In this document: in pieces, positions 53,234 through 61,849 of the stretch | Numbering within the stretch: the stretch's first letter is position 1 | Layout: the number at the start of each line of letters is the position of its first letter | Assembly: GCA_009840445.1 (NCBI GenBank) | Contig: VXNS01000084.1 | Coordinates: 1 to 64,000 of the forward strand | Length of the DNA stretch: 64,000 nucleotides | DNA from: Synechococcus sp. SB0662_bin_14 | GTDB lineage: Bacteria; Cyanobacteriota; Cyanobacteriia; PCC-6307; Cyanobiaceae | Direction: 5' to 3' | Program-made: the position numbers and the translations under genes | The notes under the pieces: model-generated | What the model saw: the letters and a program-made list of their open reading frames with translations, nothing else | The model's database searches: none | Told to the model about the DNA's origin: nothing

Positions 53234-56200
53234 ATGGCCAAAAGTGCCCGCCAGACCGTTTTTGAAGGCCAGGAGTTGCTTCCCGCAGCTTTGGCCCCCT
53301 TTGTGGAGAAGCGGCTTGACAGCGCCATGCCGGGTGTGTGGCAGCGGCAGGCGGTGGAGCGGGTGCGGGGCCTGTACCCCGATGCCTCCGGCAAGTTGAC
53401 GTGGGATCAGGCCAGTTTGTTGAAGGTGATGATGGCCTTCTGGAAAGAGACCTTTGCGGTGGTGCTGGGGCAAACGGAACGGGCGCTGGTCTCCGAACTG
53501 CTGCAAGTGCGCAACAAACTGGCCCATGAGGATGCCTTCAGCTACGACGATGCCGAGCGGGCGCTGGACTCCATGCGCCGCCTCATGGACGCCGTTGGCG
53601 CTGGCGCGGTGGCTAGCGAGTTGGCCAGGATGCGGGACACCATCCTGAGGGTCAAGTACCGGGAGCTTGAACGTAACGAGGAGCGCCGCAAATCGCCACA
53701 GGTGAGCGTGGCCACGGAGACGGCCAGGGGACTGTTGCCGTGGCGTCAGGTGGTGGAGCCCCACCGGGACGTGGCCAGCGGCGCGTTCCAGCAGGCGGAG
53801 TTTGCCGCAGACCTGGCCAAGGTTCACAAGGGCAGCGCCCCGGCCGAGTACGGCGATCCCCAGGAGTTTTTCAGCCGCACCTATCTGACGGACGGTTTGA
53901 GCGCCCTGCTGATTGGCGCTGCCCAGCGCTTGTCTGGCAAAGGAGGCGATCCCGTGGTGGAGTTGCAGACCAATTTTGGCGGCGGCAAAACCCACTCCAT
54001 GCTGGCCCTCTATCACATGGCAGGGGAGACGGCCGTGGAGGATTTGCCGGGGCTGGATCAACTGCTGGCCGACCAGGGGTTGACCGTTCCGAAGCAGGTC
54101 AATCGGGCTGTTCTGGTGGGCACGGCCCGGGGGCCGCTGGACGTGATCAAGCTGGCGGGTAGGCAGGAGATCCGCACCACCTGGGGCGCCCTGGCCTGGC
54201 AACTGGGGAAACAGCAGGCCTACGACCTGGTGGCCGAGCATGACGCCAGTGGCATTGCGCCAGGCTCCAACCTGCTGGAGGCCCTCTTCAAGGCATACGC
54301 CCCCTGTTTGATCCTGATTGACGAGTGGGTGGCCTACCTGCGGCAGATTTACAAGGTGGACGGCCTGCCCTCCGGCTCCTTTGACGCCAACCTGTCCTTT
54401 GTGCAGGCGCTCACCGAAGCGGTGAAGGTCTCTCCCCAAACCCTGCTGGTGGCCTCCTTGCCGGCGTCCCAAATTGAGGTGGGCGGCGAAGGGGGACAAG
54501 AGGCCCTGGCCCGCCTGAAACAGACCTTTAGCCGGGTGGAGAGTGCATGGCGCCCCGCTTCCCAGGAAGAAAGCTACGAAATCGTGCGGCGGCGGCTGTT
54601 CAAGGAGATCCCCGGTGACCGGTACAAGCACCGCAACAACACCACAAAGCAGTTTGCCAAGTTGTATCAGGAGAGCCGCAACAGTTTCCCGCCGGGCTGT
54701 GCAGACGAAGACTATCGGCGCAAATTGGACAAGGCGTATCCCATCCACCCGGATCTGTTTGACCATCTCTACACGGCTTGGGGTTCCCTGGAGCAGTTCC
54801 AGCGCACACGGGGCGTGCTGCGCCTGATGGCCCAGGTGGTCCACGCCCTCTGGATGTCCAATGATCCTTCCCTGATGGTGATGCCGGGGAGCGTTCCCGT
54901 CTGTTCGCCTCGCGTGGAGCCGGAATTGCTCAATTATTTGCCCAAGGCCTGGCGGAACATCATTGCCGCAGACGTGGACGGGCAAACCTCCACCCCCTAC
55001 GCCGTTGACCAGTCTGCCCCCAACCTGAATCGCTGCTCGGCAGCGCGGCGCGTGGCCCGGGCCGTTTTTGTGGCCACCGCCGCCACGGAAGGCCAGGAGA
55101 ATCTGGGCATTGACGACAAAAGAATCTACCTGGGTGTGGTTCAGCCTGGAGAGAAAATTGCCGTCTTTGGCGATGCACTGCGACGCCTGGCCGATCAAGC
55201 CAAGTTCATGCACAGTGATTTGGGGCGCTGCTGGTATTCCAGGGCGTCCAATCTCAACCGTATGGCCATTGATCGGGCTGGTCAGCTTGAAGAATCCCGT
55301 GTTCTGATGGAGATTGACAAGACGCTTGTCGAATCCGTCAGGGGCACGGATCGCGGTCACTTCGCTGCCGTTCAAGTGGCGCCCGGCAACTCGGCGGATG
55401 TCCCAGACGAACCGGGCGGCGTGAGGGCGGTTGTCCTCGGCGTTGCCCATGGGCACACCAGCCGCAGCGATTCTTCCGATGCCATGGCGGAGGTCAAGGA
55501 TATTCTGCTGCAGCGGGGCAACGCACCCCGTGTCTATCGCAACACCCTTGTTTTTCTTGCTGCCGACTCCAGACAGATGGATACCTTGCAAGACGCCATG
55601 GGCCTGTATCTTGCTTGGAAAGACATCGTCCGTGATGCTGAGCGCCTGGACCTGAGGGCCAGTGACGTTGCCCTCGCTACAACCAGGACAGCAGAAGCCC
55701 GGGAGACCGTTCAAACACGCCTGAAGGAAGCCTGGTGTTACCTGATCTACCCCTACCAGGAGTCCCCCCAGTCTGATGTGCAATTTACGTCCTGCCGTAT
55801 TCCCTCTCAAGACGGCGTCATCAGCCGCGCCAGCAAAAAACTGGTGGGTGATGAGGCCCTGCTCCCGGAAATTGGTCCGGAGCGGCTGAATCGTGCGCTG
55901 GAGAAAACCATCTGGGCCGACAAGCCGCACCTGTCCCTGAAGGATCTTTGGGAATACCTGAACCGATACATCTATCTCCCCCGCTTGAAGAACCGGGAAA
56001 CCCTCGTCAAGGCAATCAAGGCGGCGGTGGGCGGCACGTCCGGTCCGTTTGCCTACGCCGAACGGTGGAACGCTGAGGCCGGGTCTTACGTCGGTCTCGT
56101 GATGGAAAACGCTCCCCACGCCCCTGTTGTTCTGGACAGCGAATCCCTGATCGTGCGCCAGGATGTTGCCCGTAGCCAACCCCCCACAGCAGGGGCGGAA

Positions 56201-56566
56201 CAGCCCACGATGCCGGGAACGGGAGGGGCAACGGTCATGGCCGCTGCCGGTGGTAACCAGCCACGGCAACAAGGCGTCTTGCCATCATCTGCATCCCGCG
56301 GCATGGGCGGAGAACCCAAGGTGGCAGCAGAGCCACGCCTGACCCGGTTTCAGGGAACAGTGATGCTCTCGGCGGACCGCCCAGCCAGGGATATGCGCCA
56401 GATCGTGGAAGCCGTTGTCGAGCAGTTGACAACACTTCCAGGCGCAGAGGTCTCGTTGAAGCTTGAGATCGACGCGGAGGTGGCCACAGGACTTGACCGG
56501 GCCAAAGTGCGAACACTCATGGAAAATGCCGCAACCCTTGGTTTTATTGATAAGTCAATAGAATAG
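53234..56566 (+). CDS. Swt1-type HEPN + DUF499 ATPase
   Basis: N-terminus 'LLQVRNKLAHEDAFSYDDAERALDSMRRLMDAV' (Swt1-HEPN, R-NKLA-H), Walker A 'NFGGGKTHSML', Walker B 'CLILIDEWVAY', DUF499-type body. Confidence 0.88.
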   Translation: MAKSARQTVFEGQELLPAALAPFVEKRLDSAMPGVWQRQAVERVRGLYPDASGKLTWDQASLLKVMMAFWKETFAVVLGQTERALVSELLQVRNKLAHEDAFSYDDAERALDSMRRLMDAVGAGAVASELARMRDTILRVKYRELERNEERRKSPQVSVATETARGLLPWRQVVEPHRDVASGAFQQAEFAADLAKVHKGSAPAEYGDPQEFFSRTYLTDGLSALLIGAAQRLSGKGGDPVVELQTNFGGGKTHSMLALYHMAGETAVEDLPGLDQLLADQGLTVPKQVNRAVLVGTARGPLDVIKLAGRQEIRTTWGALAWQLGKQQAYDLVAEHDASGIAPGSNLLEALFKAYAPCLILIDEWVAYLRQIYKVDGLPSGSFDANLSFVQALTEAVKVSPQTLLVASLPASQIEVGGEGGQEALARLKQTFSRVESAWRPASQEESYEIVRRRLFKEIPGDRYKHRNNTTKQFAKLYQESRNSFPPGCADEDYRRKLDKAYPIHPDLFDHLYTAWGSLEQFQRTRGVLRLMAQVVHALWMSNDPSLMVMPGSVPVCSPRVEPELLNYLPKAWRNIIAADVDGQTSTPYAVDQSAPNLNRCSAARRVARAVFVATAATEGQENLGIDDKRIYLGVVQPGEKIAVFGDALRRLADQAKFMHSDLGRCWYSRASNLNRMAIDRAGQLEESRVLMEIDKTLVESVRGTDRGHFAAVQVAPGNSADVPDEPGGVRAVVLGVAHGHTSRSDSSDAMAEVKDILLQRGNAPRVYRNTLVFLAADSRQMDTLQDAMGLYLAWKDIVRDAERLDLRASDVALATTRTAEARETVQTRLKEAWCYLIYPYQESPQSDVQFTSCRIPSQDGVISRASKKLVGDEALLPEIGPERLNRALEKTIWADKPHLSLKDLWEYLNRYIYLPRLKNRETLVKAIKAAVGGTSGPFAYAERWNAEAGSYVGLVMENAPHAPVVLDSESLIVRQDVARSQPPTAGAEQPTMPGTGGATVMAAAGGNQPRQQGVLPSSASRGMGGEPKVAAEPRLTRFQGTVMLSADRPARDMRQIVEAVVEQLTTLPGAEVSLKLEIDAEVATGLDRAKVRTLMENAATLGFIDKSIE

Positions 56567-56602
56567 ATCGTGGCGAAGGAGCCTCTGAACTTGGTCCTCT
56601 AT

Positions 56603-56821
56603 GAGACTGTTGAAAAGTCAGCAAAGACACTTGCAAGGGAGAACTAGTGTCGCAAGTGGTGCCGAGCCAATTAGGGCAAAGAAGCTTGATATTGCCACAG
56701 ATCCCAGTCATAGAAAGGAGTTTGACTAGTTACTTGATGATCAAAAGATGACTTCGTTACTGACAATCCTTCTCGATACGATATGGGAGAAATCCGGCCT
56801 TGGGGACTTTTCAACAGCCTC
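56603..56821. mobile_element. MITE-like non-autonomous element (~219 bp)
   Basis: Terminal inverted repeats GAGACTGTTGAAAAGTC / GACTTTTCAACAGCCTC (16 of 17 match), flanked on both sides by CTAT (56599-56602 and 56822-56825). No transposase ORF inside. Confidence 0.7.
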
Positions 56822-56849
56822 CTATGTAAGCCCCCTTCTAAGCCATGGG

Positions 56850-56902
56850 GCCATTCAGTTCAGCAGCAAGAGCCTGCTGGAGCAGATGGAGGCGTTGGGA
56901 TA
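56850..56902 (+). pseudogene. 3'-end remnant of a second SNF2/DUF3883-helicase-like gene
   Basis: 33 nt GCCATTCAGTTCAGCA(T/G)CAAGAGCCTGCTGGAG matches 47128-47160 at 32 of 33. Translates to AIQFSSKSLLEQMEALG* versus AIQFSIKSLLERAEEPR* of the intact helicase. Confidence 0.65.
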
Positions 56903-57033
56903 ATATCGAGCACAGGGAGAAGCAAGAGAATGATCGCCGCTCCTTCGAGCAGTTTGCTAGTTTGGGTACAATGTATTCCATCCTGATGCAATCACAGTCT
57001 CATTATTCAGAGAACAGCGATTTCAAAGATGCT

Positions 57034-57786
57034 TTATATCCAAACATCCTGTTTGTTTTCCCAATACTCCTTAACACTCTCGAACCGCTGAATCCTCTCT
57101 GTAATCTTGCCAATCTCTCGCGGGTAAAAGTCCATCATAACGTCGCAAAGCTGCAACATCCACTCTTTCCTTGAATTCCGCTCTATCGTGCGAATGTTAT
57201 TTGAATTGGCAATCTGAATCTGTCCCCACCCGAGGGCACCTACAGTCAAGCATTCCCAATCAAGAAACTCGATTGGCGCGAACAAGACATCCGAAACTTT
57301 AAGGTCAGTTCCATCAATCGAATACTTGATCATAATGAGAGAGAAAACATTAATGTCTGACTCATAGAACCGTGCTAGCCGCTCGACAGATGTAAGGTTG
57401 GGCATATTAAAGTGGGTGTCCTCTCTATGGGTCTTTACATCTATTACAGAATAGATCCCCTCCATATCAGTGAATGCCATATCAGCCATGGCACGTCGTG
57501 CGAATTCACTAGAATACTCGCCACACCAACTCCCAAGGAAATTCTCGAATCTGTCGGCCACCAAAGATTCTAGTGCGTCTCCAACTGCTCGTGTACTACG
57601 AGCTGTTTGCGGAGTAAGGAAACAATTCAAAGAGTTGATGTACTCCTTGATTGTGGTTGCTACCTGCTTGTGATGCCCTTGGTAATAGAAGCTCGACTTC
57701 ATTGGAAAATTGCTCCTTGGGAGACATTGTCTGTCCTCTTTGACTGGGATACCCTTTGTTGCTGAGGGAAAGAATTTCGCTCCCAA
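57034..57786 (-). CDS. Putative type II restriction endonuclease
   Basis: 250-aa low-GC ORF overlapping the methyltransferase gene; PD-(D/E)xK-like 'RRAMADMAFTDMEGIYSVIDVKTHRED'. Confidence 0.65.
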   Translation of the reverse strand: MGAKFFPSATKGIPVKEDRQCLPRSNFPMKSSFYYQGHHKQVATTIKEYINSLNCFLTPQTARSTRAVGDALESLVADRFENFLGSWCGEYSSEFARRAMADMAFTDMEGIYSVIDVKTHREDTHFNMPNLTSVERLARFYESDINVFSLIMIKYSIDGTDLKVSDVLFAPIEFLDWECLTVGALGWGQIQIANSNNIRTIERNSRKEWMLQLCDVMMDFYPREIGKITERIQRFESVKEYWENKQDVWI

Positions 57787-58916
57787 AATACTCCATCCTT
57801 ATACCCTTGGATGGCTGAATCACATTGTGCAGCAGAAATTCGTTTCCTTGCCCAGCAAAGGTATTCCATATTGATATCAATACCACACCAACGTCTGCGC
57901 AACTTTTCCGCAACCACTGCAGACGTACCACTACCCAAGAACGGGTCAAATACAAAGTCACCTTCTTTAGAACTTGCAAGAATCAATTTCGCGAATAATT
58001 TCTCCGGCTTTTGTGTAGGATGAGGAGTATTTTCGGGCATTGACCAAAATGGTACTGTCAAATCTGTCCAAATGTTTGACGGATGCGTTAAACGGAAATT
58101 TCCATCGCTCTCATTTTGCCAATCTTTTGGATCTCCATTTACGCGATAAGGTGCTAATACTTTTCGCTTTAGCTTTACAGACTCTACATCAAAGTAGTAG
58201 TTCTCGGAATTGGTACAAAACCAAATATCTTCTATATTGTTCTTCCAATTCCGTCTTGCGCCTCTCCCCTTCTCTCGTTCCCAAGTAATTCTGTTTTGTA
58301 CGAGAAATCGTTTTTCTAAAACTGGCAGCACTAATGTTGATGTCTTCCAATCAGAGCACACATAAAGTGTGGCTGTCGGCTTCATCATTGGAGCCAGTAA
58401 TTCTATAACTCTCTCAAACCAAGATATATAACATTCTTTGTTCAGCTCCCTGAAATGATTTCCATTGTAGTTTTTTGTTAGATTATACGGTGGATCAAGG
58501 ATGAGCAGGTCGATGAATTGAGTTGGAAAGCGAGTAGCTATTTCGAAGAAGTCGCCCCTGATAAGCTGGCAATCTATGTCTTGACGATCAACTGCTGTTT
58601 TAACTTGTAAAATGGACTTGGAAAGCTCAAGAAGCTCTTCTGGAGTACATGTCAGCGTTCTATTTCGTGGAGCGCTCGAATGATTGTGGCGAATGTGTTG
58701 TCTGTCAGGTAGTTGACCTCGAAGCCCATTTTGCATCGCCGAAGTTCCCTGTACGGATTGGAGTTCTCGTTCTTCATCTGCGGAGGTAGTACTGTCAGCA
58801 TCCGATTTTTTGCTCTCCCCTGCCTGGTCGAGCAGCCGGTGAACCGGTTGTGCATATCCTTCGCTGTAACTGCATTGACACGCCGGTTTCCGAAGGCGAG
58901 AGGGACGTACCAGCAT
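57699..58916 (-). CDS. Type II DNA methyltransferase (N4-cytosine/N6-adenine, DPPY)
   Basis: 'FIDLLILDPPYNLTKNYNG' and 'TPHPTQKPEKLFAKLILASSKEGDFVFDPFLGSGTSAVVAEKLRRRWCGIDIN'. 5' end uncertain: the first ~90 codons are not convincing. Confidence 0.9.
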   Translation of the reverse strand: MLVRPSRLRKPACQCSYSEGYAQPVHRLLDQAGESKKSDADSTTSADEERELQSVQGTSAMQNGLRGQLPDRQHIRHNHSSAPRNRTLTCTPEELLELSKSILQVKTAVDRQDIDCQLIRGDFFEIATRFPTQFIDLLILDPPYNLTKNYNGNHFRELNKECYISWFERVIELLAPMMKPTATLYVCSDWKTSTLVLPVLEKRFLVQNRITWEREKGRGARRNWKNNIEDIWFCTNSENYYFDVESVKLKRKVLAPYRVNGDPKDWQNESDGNFRLTHPSNIWTDLTVPFWSMPENTPHPTQKPEKLFAKLILASSKEGDFVFDPFLGSGTSAVVAEKLRRRWCGIDINMEYLCWARKRISAAQCDSAIQGYKDGVFWERNSFPQQQRVSQSKRTDNVSQGAIFQ

Positions 58917-59058
58917 TGGTCATGCATGATGCATGGCAATCCTATCACGCCGATAGCGTTTAACCGCTCAGTGGGCAGAGTCGATTTCGTAGAAAAGGGT
59001 TGAACGTTGTCACCAAGCCTGGCCCCCTGGTCCCTCTCACCCGCAACCCCATCCACCC

Positions 59059-59946
59059 ATGCCCCCCATCCACCTGGCTGCCCTGACTCCCGCAGACGGC
59101 GCCCCGGACTTGGCCCTGGCCTGCTGGCGCGCCCTGGTGCTAGGCGTCGTTCAGGGTCTCACCGAGTTTCTCCCCATCAGCAGCACCGCCCATCTCAAGG
59201 CGGTGCCCGTGTTTCTGGGCTGGGGTGATCCTGGGGTGGCGGTCACGGCGGTGTTGCAGCTTGGCAGCATCGGGGCCGTACTGGCCTATTTCCGGAAGGA
59301 TTTGCGCCAGTTGAGCCTGGGGCTGCTGGGGGGTCTGCGGCAAGGGAATCTGAATGCCCCGGAGGCGCGGCTGGGGCTGGCCATTGTGGTGGGCACCGTG
59401 CCCATTCTTGTGGCTGGCCTTGCCATTCGGCTCTTCTTCTACGAGGCCTATGGAGCATCGGTGCTGCGCAGCCTGGCGGGGATCGGGGTGGTGTCCATGG
59501 TGATGGCGGCGCTGATGGCCCTGGCGGAGCGAACGGGGCGCCGCCGCCAGGGCCTTGCCCAGGTGAGCATCACTGCGGGTTGGCTCCTGGGGTTGGCGCA
59601 GATGTTGGCCCTGGTGCCCGGGGTGTCCCGCTCGGGCAGCACCCTCACGGCGGCGCTGCTCATGGGCTGGCAACGGGTGGCGGCCGCCCGGTTCTCCTTT
59701 TTGCTGGGGATTCCGGCCATCACCATGGCGGGCCTGGCGGAAGTGAAGGAGGCCCTCGCCAGCCCCGGCCTGGGGGGTGCGCTGCCCCTGGTGGTGGGGG
59801 TGCTGAGTGCCGCCCTCTCCTCCTGGCTGGCCATTGCCTGGCTGCTGCGGTTCTTGCAGCGGCACAGCACCTGGGTGTTTGTTCTCTATCGCCTGGGCTT
59901 TGGCGTGCTGTTGGTGGTGGTCAGTGTTGGGGGAAGTGGCGGATAA
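59059..59946 (+). CDS. uppP: Undecaprenyl-diphosphatase
   Basis: 'GVVQGLTEFLPISSTAHLKAVPVFLGW' and 'LVPGVSRSGSTLTAALLMGW'. Confidence 0.96.
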   Translation: MPPIHLAALTPADGAPDLALACWRALVLGVVQGLTEFLPISSTAHLKAVPVFLGWGDPGVAVTAVLQLGSIGAVLAYFRKDLRQLSLGLLGGLRQGNLNAPEARLGLAIVVGTVPILVAGLAIRLFFYEAYGASVLRSLAGIGVVSMVMAALMALAERTGRRRQGLAQVSITAGWLLGLAQMLALVPGVSRSGSTLTAALLMGWQRVAAARFSFLLGIPAITMAGLAEVKEALASPGLGGALPLVVGVLSAALSSWLAIAWLLRFLQRHSTWVFVLYRLGFGVLLVVVSVGGSGG

Positions 59947-61357
59947 TCGCCTCGGCAAACTCCGAACACTTCAGCGGGGGATCCACGGGGGGGTCCATCA
60001 TGCGGGCCAGGTCGTAGGTGACGCAGCGGTTGGCGATGGCCTGGCCAATGCCGTGGTGGATCAGGGCGGCGGCTTCGTGCCAGCCGAGGAACTCCAACAT
60101 CATCTGACCACTGAGGATCAGGGAGCCGGGATTGATGCGATCCAGGCCGGCGTGTTTGGGGGCGGTGCCGTGGGTGGCCTCGAAGATGGCGGCATGATCG
60201 CCGATGTTGGCGCCGGGGGCCATGCCCAGGCCCCCCACAATGGCCGCGGCGGCATCGGAGATGTAGTCCCCGTTCAAGTTGAGGGTCACCAGAACGGAGT
60301 ACTCCCCCGGTCGGGTTTGCAACTGCTGAAACACACTGTCGGCAATGCGATCATCCACCATCACCATCCGGCGCCAACGGCCTTGACCGTGGGATTCGCC
60401 AATGCTGTCGATGATGGCGCGCACCTCTTCACAGACGGCTTGCTGCTTGGCGGGGGTGAGGTTGTCGTAGCCGGGGTCAATGGCGCGGGCATTGTTTTCC
60501 ACCGACAACCGGGGATCCCTGGCCAGGTTGTCCAGCACCCAGCTTTCCCGCTCCGTGACGCACACGGCGCGGAACTCCGTTGTAGCCAGTTCGTAGCCCC
60601 AGTCCCGGAAGGCCCCCTCGGTGAACTTCATGATGTTCCCCTTATGGACCAGGGTCACGTGGCGTTTGCGGCCCTCCAGCCCCAGGGCATGGTGGATGGC
60701 GCGGCGCACGTGACGCTGGGTGCCCACCCTGCTCACCGGCTTGATGCCCAGCCCGGAGCCGGGTCGAAGCTGGCGGTTCCCCAGCTTGCCGTTGGCGGGG
60801 ATCACCGTCTCGTTCAGGTGACGCAGCAACTCCTGACCGACGGGATCGTCAGCGGCCCACTCCACGCCGATGTAGATGTCTTCCGTGTTTTCCCGATACA
60901 CCACCACGTCCAGCTTCTCCGGGCGTCTGTGGGGACTGGGGGTGCCTGTGTAGTAGCGGCAGGGTCGCACACAGCAGTACAGATCGAACAGTTGCCGCAG
61001 CGTCACGTTCAGGGAGCGGATGCCGCCCCCCACCGGGGTGGTGAGGGGTCCTTTGATGGCAATGCCGTATTGGCGGATGGCGTTCAGGGTGTCTTCCGGC
61101 AGGTATTGGAGGTCCCCATAAAGCTGACAGGCCTCGTCCCCGGCATAGATCTTGAACCACTGAATGCGACGCCCACTGCCGTAGGCAGCCTGCACGGCGG
61201 CATCCAGCACCCGCCGGGTGGCAGGCCAGATGTCCACGCCGGTGCCGTCCCCACGAATGAAAGGAATGACGGGTTCATCGGGGACAACAGGGCGCCCCCC
61301 CTCGAAACGGATGGCGGTCCCCTGGGAGGGCGGGCTGAGCCTGGTGAAGCTGGGCAT
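59921..61357 (-). CDS. icd: NADP-dependent isocitrate dehydrogenase
   Basis: 'PVIPFIRGDGTGVDIWPATRRVLDAAV', 'YRENTEDIYIGVEW', 'GDYISDAAAAIVGGLGMAPGANIGDHAAIFEATHGTAPKHAG'. Confidence 0.97.
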   Translation of the reverse strand: MPSFTRLSPPSQGTAIRFEGGRPVVPDEPVIPFIRGDGTGVDIWPATRRVLDAAVQAAYGSGRRIQWFKIYAGDEACQLYGDLQYLPEDTLNAIRQYGIAIKGPLTTPVGGGIRSLNVTLRQLFDLYCCVRPCRYYTGTPSPHRRPEKLDVVVYRENTEDIYIGVEWAADDPVGQELLRHLNETVIPANGKLGNRQLRPGSGLGIKPVSRVGTQRHVRRAIHHALGLEGRKRHVTLVHKGNIMKFTEGAFRDWGYELATTEFRAVCVTERESWVLDNLARDPRLSVENNARAIDPGYDNLTPAKQQAVCEEVRAIIDSIGESHGQGRWRRMVMVDDRIADSVFQQLQTRPGEYSVLVTLNLNGDYISDAAAAIVGGLGMAPGANIGDHAAIFEATHGTAPKHAGLDRINPGSLILSGQMMLEFLGWHEAAALIHHGIGQAIANRCVTYDLARMMDPPVDPPLKCSEFAEAIIRHFPQH

Positions 61358-61368
61358 GGTGATTGGAT

Positions 61369-61770
61369 TCAGTCAACTGAGGCTTTGGAGACACACATGT
61401 CCCTGCCCAACGCATACACCTTGAAACGTTCCTTGCGGGTCATGCTCTGCAGGTCCAGCGAGGCTGCAAAGTCGGAAGCCATGGTCAGGGAACCGTCCGG
61501 GCTCAGCGCTTTCATCATGTTAAGAAGATCATTATCACTCATGTCTCCATACAGACCCGGGTTGGTGCGCTTGTTTTTCCGAACAACAGCGAGAAAGCAG
61601 GGATCAATGACCTCCTGCATGACTTCCCCCTCGATGTCAATGCCGACGTCAATATAGGCATAGGCGGCACCGGGACCGGCCAGGAGAGGCAAGAGCATGA
61701 AAGCCATGACGACTACTGGCGCCATGAGCCGGAGGAGCGTGACGACGGCGCGGGAGCAATACAGCTTCAT
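61369..61770 (-). CDS. Hypothetical secreted protein
   Basis: 133 aa with an N-terminal hydrophobic signal; immediately downstream in the icd-convergent gap. Confidence 0.55.
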   Translation of the reverse strand: MKLYCSRAVVTLLRLMAPVVVMAFMLLPLLAGPGAAYAYIDVGIDIEGEVMQEVIDPCFLAVVRKNKRTNPGLYGDMSDNDLLNMMKALSPDGSLTMASDFAASLDLQSMTRKERFKVYALGRDMCVSKASVD

Positions 61771-61849
61771 GGGCGTGTTGAGTGGTCTCGTTGAAGGTAC
61801 ACCTGCTCTTCCTTCTTGGGCCGCGCCAGGGAGCGGTTGCTTCTAACCC

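Noticed and set aside
52694-56272. 1192-aa minus-strand ORF opposite the DUF499/DUF1156 genes
   Set aside because: Antisense shadow of two well-supported coding genes; translation is His/Gly/Leu-rich with no recognisable domain.
43675-56566. Canonical DISARM
   Set aside because: Only a DrmD-like helicase type and a methyltransferase are present; no DrmA, DUF1998 DrmB or PLD DrmC candidate was seen.
43675-56566. BREX
   Set aside because: No BrxC/PglZ-like or BrxL-like protein recognised; the DUF1156 methylase plus DUF499 ATPase is a different combination.
59807-61657. 616-aa plus-strand ORF opposite icd
   Set aside because: Antisense shadow; icd motifs are unambiguous on the minus strand.
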